A stretch of 64,000 bases of DNA from Aptenodytes patagonicus. Lineage: Eukaryota; Chordata; Aves; Sphenisciformes; Spheniscidae. How positions within the stretch are numbered: position 1 is the first letter of the stretch; each line of letters opens with the position of its first letter. Positions 60,301-64,000 of this stretch are shown piece by piece. The stretch spans positions 121,519,794-121,583,793 of the forward strand of contig NC_134949.1 of NCBI RefSeq assembly GCF_965638725.1, written 5' to 3'. Below the pieces are notes generated by a model that was not told the origin of the DNA, made no database searches, and saw only the letters and a program-made list of their open reading frames with translations. A program made the position numbers and the translations under genes.

Positions 60301-62676
60301 CCGTGGGATTGTTAGGGCTGTGGGCAGATCGCAAAGCTGCTGCCTAGGCCCTGGCCTGAAGTTAAGCTTCATGAGAAAGGGCATTAAGTGCATTATGGGC
60401 ATGAGAAGCTACTGGACACAACACGAGACACTGCCAGACATGACAGGTAACAATGTGAGAAGCTGCCAAATTAGAGATAGTGGCATAAGGAATGGCTGGA
60501 TTTTGCAGGTGGTTAACAGGGTGCTTCGTGAGCCACAGCCAAACTTCACAGATAACCAGAAGGGAGCACTGGGGATCTTATGGGGAAAATGACCTTCCTT
60601 GTGAGGCCAACAGTGCATAAGTAACCATATCCAGGAATACCATACAAGGACAGTATTACTTAGGTGATCGTATCATAAATAGCAGGGTAGGGATGCAGCA
60701 AACCTGGGACCAACGTGGAAAAAAATAATTAGGGGAGAGTTGTTTACTGGGAGGAGACTGGAGCTGAGAAAGGGAGGAGAAAGCACGATGCAAAGGAAGG
60801 TCAAGAAGTGAGAAAAGAGAGAGTAAGTTACGGGAATCATGCAGTCAAAGCTGTTTGGGGTTATCTGTCAGGCAGCGCTATGCTTGATCACTGCAGCCTG
60901 AATCAGAACAATGCATAAAGCCTGTTCTGACATACCACATGCATCAAACCTGCTTCTCCAGTCAGAGGGACCAGGGTGGGCAGGGTGCTTTCCATGGCTA
61001 ACAGGGGAGCAGCCCCACGGACCGGTCGAGCAACTTGGTATCACTGTACTGGTGCCCATTCCGGGCTGGACAGCATCAGCAGCTACCCAGCACTCTAACA
61101 ACCTCCCCACCTCTTACAGTCCCGAACACTGAAGCCAAATACAAATGAAAGCAGTTCTGCTTGTATCAGAGGACAAAAAAACATCAGCTAATTAAAATGC
61201 AATAGTACTCTACAAAGTTATTTAAACAAAAGAAGTGGAATATAAAGAGCTTTTTCCTTTAGGCATTAGGTCACATTTGCATATTACAAAACAGGTTACT
61301 TTTACTACTAACACCACTAACATCATCACACCTGAACTTAATTTGTAAGATTTAAGAGCTATTTACAAATTATTAAACTATTGTAATTTTATGGCCAGAG
61401 AAAACAACTGAATTGGTCAAGTATAAGACAGCATAAAAAAGTTCACAGCAAAACCAAAGATGAAGACTAAATACAGTTCTCTGATCCTGGCCTGAATTTC
61501 TGAAGACACAAGTTTCTTTGCCATAGTAAAAAACTGAAGCTGATGAGGCTGAGACAAGCAATCAGCACACTCTGTATATTCTGAAACTGGTTGTTTTTTT
61601 CTTTACGCTTTCTTTTTCAGCATGGATTTAAGGAAAATAAAAAAAACACTAGTATTTAATACAGTTAATGGCTATTAAAAGTCTCTGAAATTAGAAATTT
61701 GACTTATGTGTTCATTTACAATACCTTACAGCATTTCAGGAATTCTGTGTCAAAACAACACAAAATTCAACACACTATGTTCTCAAATCACATAACTGGC
61801 TCAATTATATATGTCTTCACATAATTTGAGTTCTTGATCTTTGCTGAGTGTCTACCATATTGTAGTTCATAAATCACATTTCCTCAAGATGTAAAATAGT
61901 TTTATTCACACTTCCTCCCATTTGCGAGAAGGTATACTACTATTTTAGCAGTGACAAGAAACTTACTATAAAAGTAGTAACGCATCTGTCAATAAGTAAA
62001 GCTAAAAGAAATACAGATTATAAAACACTGGAGGGAGTAATTATTATTACATGTTACTTAAACTAATGGTAAAATTCCAGAGTGTTCTTTTAGCGAATGA
62101 ATATACAACGTCAGCTTTGACTAAAGAACCATTGTAACAACAAAGAAAGAGTATGGAATTTTTTACATTAAATTCCCAAAGGCTGTTCAAAGAGAGTATA
62201 CACAATATGAACAAACATGAAAGCAATGTGCATATTTTAGAAGGTCTATAGCTTATTTAAGCCGACAGTGAGGAAAATTAATTAGGAAAACAGAAAAAAA
62301 AATTGCAATCATAAAACTCAGAGGATGCAATTCAGCCCATTAATAAAAAGAATCTACTGCAATAATTTATCCGGGACTGAGAGAACAGATACTAGAAGTA
62401 CAGTCCTACAATACTTCATCGTATTTTCTCCCTCTCTTTAACTTATGCATTACCATACTGAATTATTATTTAAAGTAAGTTTTTGTTTAGATATCCAGAG
62501 CAAATGAGAAGCAACTCTCACCTGTGGAGGAGGTACTGTTATTGGTGCAGGCATGGGAACGGGAATTGGAACAGGTAAAGCTTTAGGTATAGGTGACACT
62601 GGTTCATTATGTGTAGCTTCTGCACCTCCATTTTGAGCTACTTCATTTTCAGACTTCTTGGGAATCCCCTTCCACT
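47551..62676 (-). CDS. SCAF4: SCAF4 (SR-related CTD-associated factor 4), last five coding exons
   Basis: Five minus-strand exons (62676-62522, 56942-56780, 56644-56564, 56465-56277, 48392-47551) join in frame to 1430 bases, the C-terminal portion of SCAF4. The N-terminal CTD-interacting domain and RRM lie beyond the window. In the family, SCAF4 binds phosphorylated RNA polymerase II CTD in the nucleus and, redundantly with SCAF8, blocks use of early poly(A) sites and promotes correct termination. The part seen here is low complexity: Pro-rich segments in exons 1 to 4, then in the last exon a PGM/PPP/MMHRG-rich region followed by about 85 residues dense in Arg, Asp and Glu (encoded near 48000-47750). 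The tail ends SAAEAPR like human SCAF4. All splice phases match and all sites are GT-AG. Introns are 5579, 135, 98 and 7884 bases. Confidence 0.95.
48402..48422 (-). repeat. SCAF4: (GT)10 tract at the 3' splice site of the last SCAF4 intron
   Basis: On the minus strand ten GT dinucleotides lie immediately before TTTGTTGCAG, replacing the normal polypyrimidine tract. A plausible branch sequence CTGAT (plus 48431-48435) lies about 40 bases upstream of the acceptor. UG repeats at this position are binding sites for TDP-43 and CELF proteins, as in CFTR exon 9. Confidence 0.85.
55798..55816 (-). terminator. SCAF4: Candidate intronic polyadenylation signals in SCAF4
   Basis: Two AATAAA hexamers occur on the minus strand about 465 bases downstream of the donor of the 189-base exon. 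No strong GU-rich downstream element is visible, which lowers confidence. Confidence 0.3.
56277..56465 (-). CDS. SCAF4: SCAF4 exon, 189 bases
   Basis: Encodes a Ser/Thr/Pro-rich segment from TATGVNEDTTKDSS to VTQAIPLLG. The acceptor is TTTCTTAG and the donor is GTAAGT. It is symmetric in phase, so it could be skipped without a frameshift. Read-through into the following intron would add 13 codons (starting KFIFVYI) before a stop. Confidence 0.92.
56564..56644 (-). CDS. SCAF4: SCAF4 exon, 81 bases
   Basis: Encodes FLPPGPPPPITPPVSVPHTP and on to IPN. The acceptor is TTTTTTATAG and the donor is GTAAGT. It is in the same phase at both ends, so skipping would keep the frame. The flanking introns are only 135 and 98 bases. 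Confidence 0.92.
56780..56942 (-). CDS. SCAF4: SCAF4 exon (poly-proline)
   Basis: Encodes a Pro-rich segment from VPPHPSGPP to FNPMHLPPG with seven consecutive prolines, part encoded by CCG repeats (plus-strand GGC at 56823-56837). The acceptor is CTTTTTTCTTAG; the donor is GTATAT. It starts in phase 0 and ends after the first base of a Gly codon. Confidence 0.92.
57972..58250 (+). repeat. Direct repeat copy 1, possible decayed LTR
   Basis: Begins TGGCCTGAAGTTAAGCT and is about 75% identical by eye to 60352-60650. It contains a perfect CArG (SRF) box, CCATATAAGG, at 58240-58249. Orientation and family are uncertain. Confidence 0.55.
58251..60351. mobile_element. Unclassified repeat-like insert between the direct repeats
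   Basis: About 2.1 kb flanked by the two copies of the repeat. If these are LTRs this would be the internal region of an old endogenous retroelement. No reverse transcriptase, protease or other diagnostic motif is recognised. The only sizeable plus-strand frame, 59170-59514, is of unclear origin, and stops interrupt all others. A non-viral repeat pair is an equally possible explanation. Confidence 0.25.
60352..60650 (+). repeat. Direct repeat copy 2, possible decayed LTR
   Basis: The counterpart of 57972-58250, starting with the same TGGCCTGAAGTTAAGCT and with an internal insertion of about 20 bases after it. The CArG box is degenerate here (CCATACAAGG, 60640-60649). Similarity fades after about 60650. 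Confidence 0.55.
60651..61150. other. GC-richer sequence following repeat copy 2
   Basis: This stretch contrasts in composition with the AT-rich intron and may belong to the same insert. TGGTGCCCATTCCGGGC at 61049-61065 vaguely recalls a tRNA primer-binding site but does not match one convincingly. No coding frame is recognised. Confidence 0.25.
62522..62676 (-). CDS. SCAF4: SCAF4 exon (Pro/Val-rich, most upstream in window)
   Basis: Encodes EWKGIPKKSENEVAQNGG followed by a PVPIPVPMPAPITVPPPQ-type segment. The acceptor is a long T tract ending TATAG (AG at 62678-62677) and the donor is GTGAGA. It starts with the last two bases of a codon and ends in phase 0. An AG two bases further in is an alternative acceptor. 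Confidence 0.9.
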
Positions 62677-64000
62677 CTATACAAAAAAAAAAAAACCCAA
62701 ACATACATGTATCAGCTCAGTAGAAGCGGACAAGTAGTCAAGTACTGCCATGTAAAACTACCATGCTTTGTGATGTTTACAAAAATGATGCAATTGAAAA
62801 TATTCAGATAATGAGAAGCACAGAGCTAAGAAGCATTTAAACATATTTCTGACAATAAAAATTCCAAATTACTTTAAACACAGTACAGCAAATCACTGAA
62901 ACATAGCAAGTAAATTTATTCCTTTCATTAGTCATTTAACAATTCTTTGCACTGACAGCATTTATACATGCCCATGACCCTGAAACATGTTATCTGTAAC
63001 AAAAACAGTAAGGCTGTTTTGGGACAAGCTTTCAACAGACCCATTCTATTGCTCTCGAGCAAGAAGGCAGCAGCTTTTTCACTAATTTGAGGAGTCACTT
63101 CTGAAAAAACAACATTTTCAAGTCTTGAACAAGGAAAAGGAGAATACAACAATAAAGAATCACAGCAAAGTAAGAGAAACATCAAATACAGCTTTAAACT
63201 CATTTTACAGAAGAAATATGGCTCCTATTGTTTGTCAGAACTTCCTGGGAAAAGACAGCTAAGCAGAAAAAAGGGATCAGTGAAGAGACATTATGGGAAA
63301 GAGAAAAACATTGAGAAGACTGGAACACATTGAGGTTATGTTTATCATTCGTTAGACTTTCATTTAAAATACACACTCAACTTATTTTTGTGTATTTATC
63401 ATGAAGAGATGCTACTATGAAGAATAACCATCACCTAATTAGGGCAAATTGGACAGAATGACAAAACCCTGAAATAACGTTTCAATAACTAGGCAGCACA
63501 CCACACTATGGTTAAAACCAACACAGTAGTCTAGAGTACCAATTCAAAGAACTTAAGGCAATTTCAATTTTTAAGTACTGCATTCATTTAATATTACTTT
63601 CAAAATCAAAAGTCAGCACACTAGCGACTATACTGATTTGAAGCCTGTAACTGATTTGAAGCTGCTGATTATAACAGGTGTCATTTTCTTAAATCAACCA
63701 TAGAAGTCTGATATTTTCACTGCTTACATACAAAATAACAACAATTCTATTAGGTCCCTATAAATACAAGACTTGCTAAAGGAACTGAAAATGTCAAAAA
63801 TGTGAAAACTATAGGCACTTTTTTTAGAAATTATAAAGTTGCAATCAGCTCAGTTGCTACACAAGTACTCCAAAGGTAGGCTCCTGTGCTAGGAGTGCCT
63901 TGCACAAACGGGGCGGGGAAGCTGGCTCTGGGACTAACAAGTAAAACACACCTGCATTGTGCATTACCATCAAGGGCAAACACCAGCGCAGCTGACAGGT
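62677..64000 (-). other. SCAF4: SCAF4 upstream intron, runs off the window
   Basis: AT-rich sequence upstream of the first SCAF4 exon seen here. One minus-strand frame (63203-62928) looks compositionally protein-like and is preceded by TTTTTTCAG at about 63101-63109, but no convincing donor follows, so it is not annotated as an exon. Confidence 0.45.

Larger units (their letters stand above)
56943..62521 (-). other. SCAF4: SCAF4 intron, 5.6 kb, with repeat-derived insert
   Basis: AT-rich intron interrupted by a distinctly more GC-rich block (about 57.97-61.15 kb) that includes two related copies of a roughly 290-base repeat in the same orientation. The remaining sequence (56943-57960 and 61150-62521) shows nothing recognisable apart from A/T homopolymers. 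Confidence 0.6.

Noticed and set aside
62928..63203. Minus-strand 91-codon frame as a SCAF4 exon
   Set aside because: An acceptor-like TTTTTTCAG is present inside it but no convincing donor follows, and the peptide does not resemble SCAF4.
1..64000. CRISPR arrays, operons, bacterial insertion sequences, tRNA or rRNA genes
   Set aside because: Spliced vertebrate genes and CR1 elements show this is animal nuclear DNA; no cloverleaf or rRNA-like sequence was recognised by eye.

Overview
The window is vertebrate nuclear DNA, almost certainly from a bird. It has widely spaced genes with GT-AG introns, CpG-island promoters, three CR1 LINE fragments (the dominant avian retroposon), and a Cu/Zn superoxide dismutase of the 154-residue avian type. 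Gene order is (TIAM1 5' end, minus) - SOD1 (plus) - SCAF4 (minus), which is the conserved amniote arrangement (human chr21q22). SOD1 and the 3' part of SCAF4 are read directly from exons. TIAM1 is inferred only from synteny, from a CpG island and from minus-strand splice donors; no TIAM1 coding exon is present.

Layout. 1-11.95 kb: no recognisable exon, presumed TIAM1 first-intron sequence. 12.0-13.43 kb: a strong CpG island with a cluster of CCAAT boxes, two minus-strand splice donors and, on its edge, an unusual three-copy palindromic module. 13.4-36.8 kb: intergenic, with a degraded plus-strand CR1 (14.7-15.9 kb), an old minus-strand CR1 (16.9-17.2 kb) and otherwise unannotatable sequence. 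36.8-43.9 kb: SOD1, with a TATA/CCAAT promoter, five coding exons and two polyadenylation signals; intron 1 starts with a non-canonical GC donor and contains a comparatively young CR1. 43.9-45.9 kb: tail-to-tail intergenic gap. 45.9-64 kb: SCAF4 on the minus strand, with its 3' UTR, last five coding exons and two large introns. The 5.6-kb intron carries a pair of diverged direct repeats that may be decayed LTRs.

Function. SOD1 encodes the cytosolic antioxidant dismutase. SCAF4 encodes an RNA polymerase II CTD-associated factor that suppresses premature polyadenylation. TIAM1, whose promoter is proposed at 12-13 kb, would encode a Rac exchange factor. They share a neighbourhood, not a pathway. 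The most interesting sequence-level points are the SOD1 GC donor, the GU-repeat 3' splice site of the last SCAF4 intron, the three-copy palindromic module beside the CpG island, the rearranged cysteines of SOD1, and the paired direct repeats with a CArG box inside SCAF4. I saw no compact novel multi-gene system.
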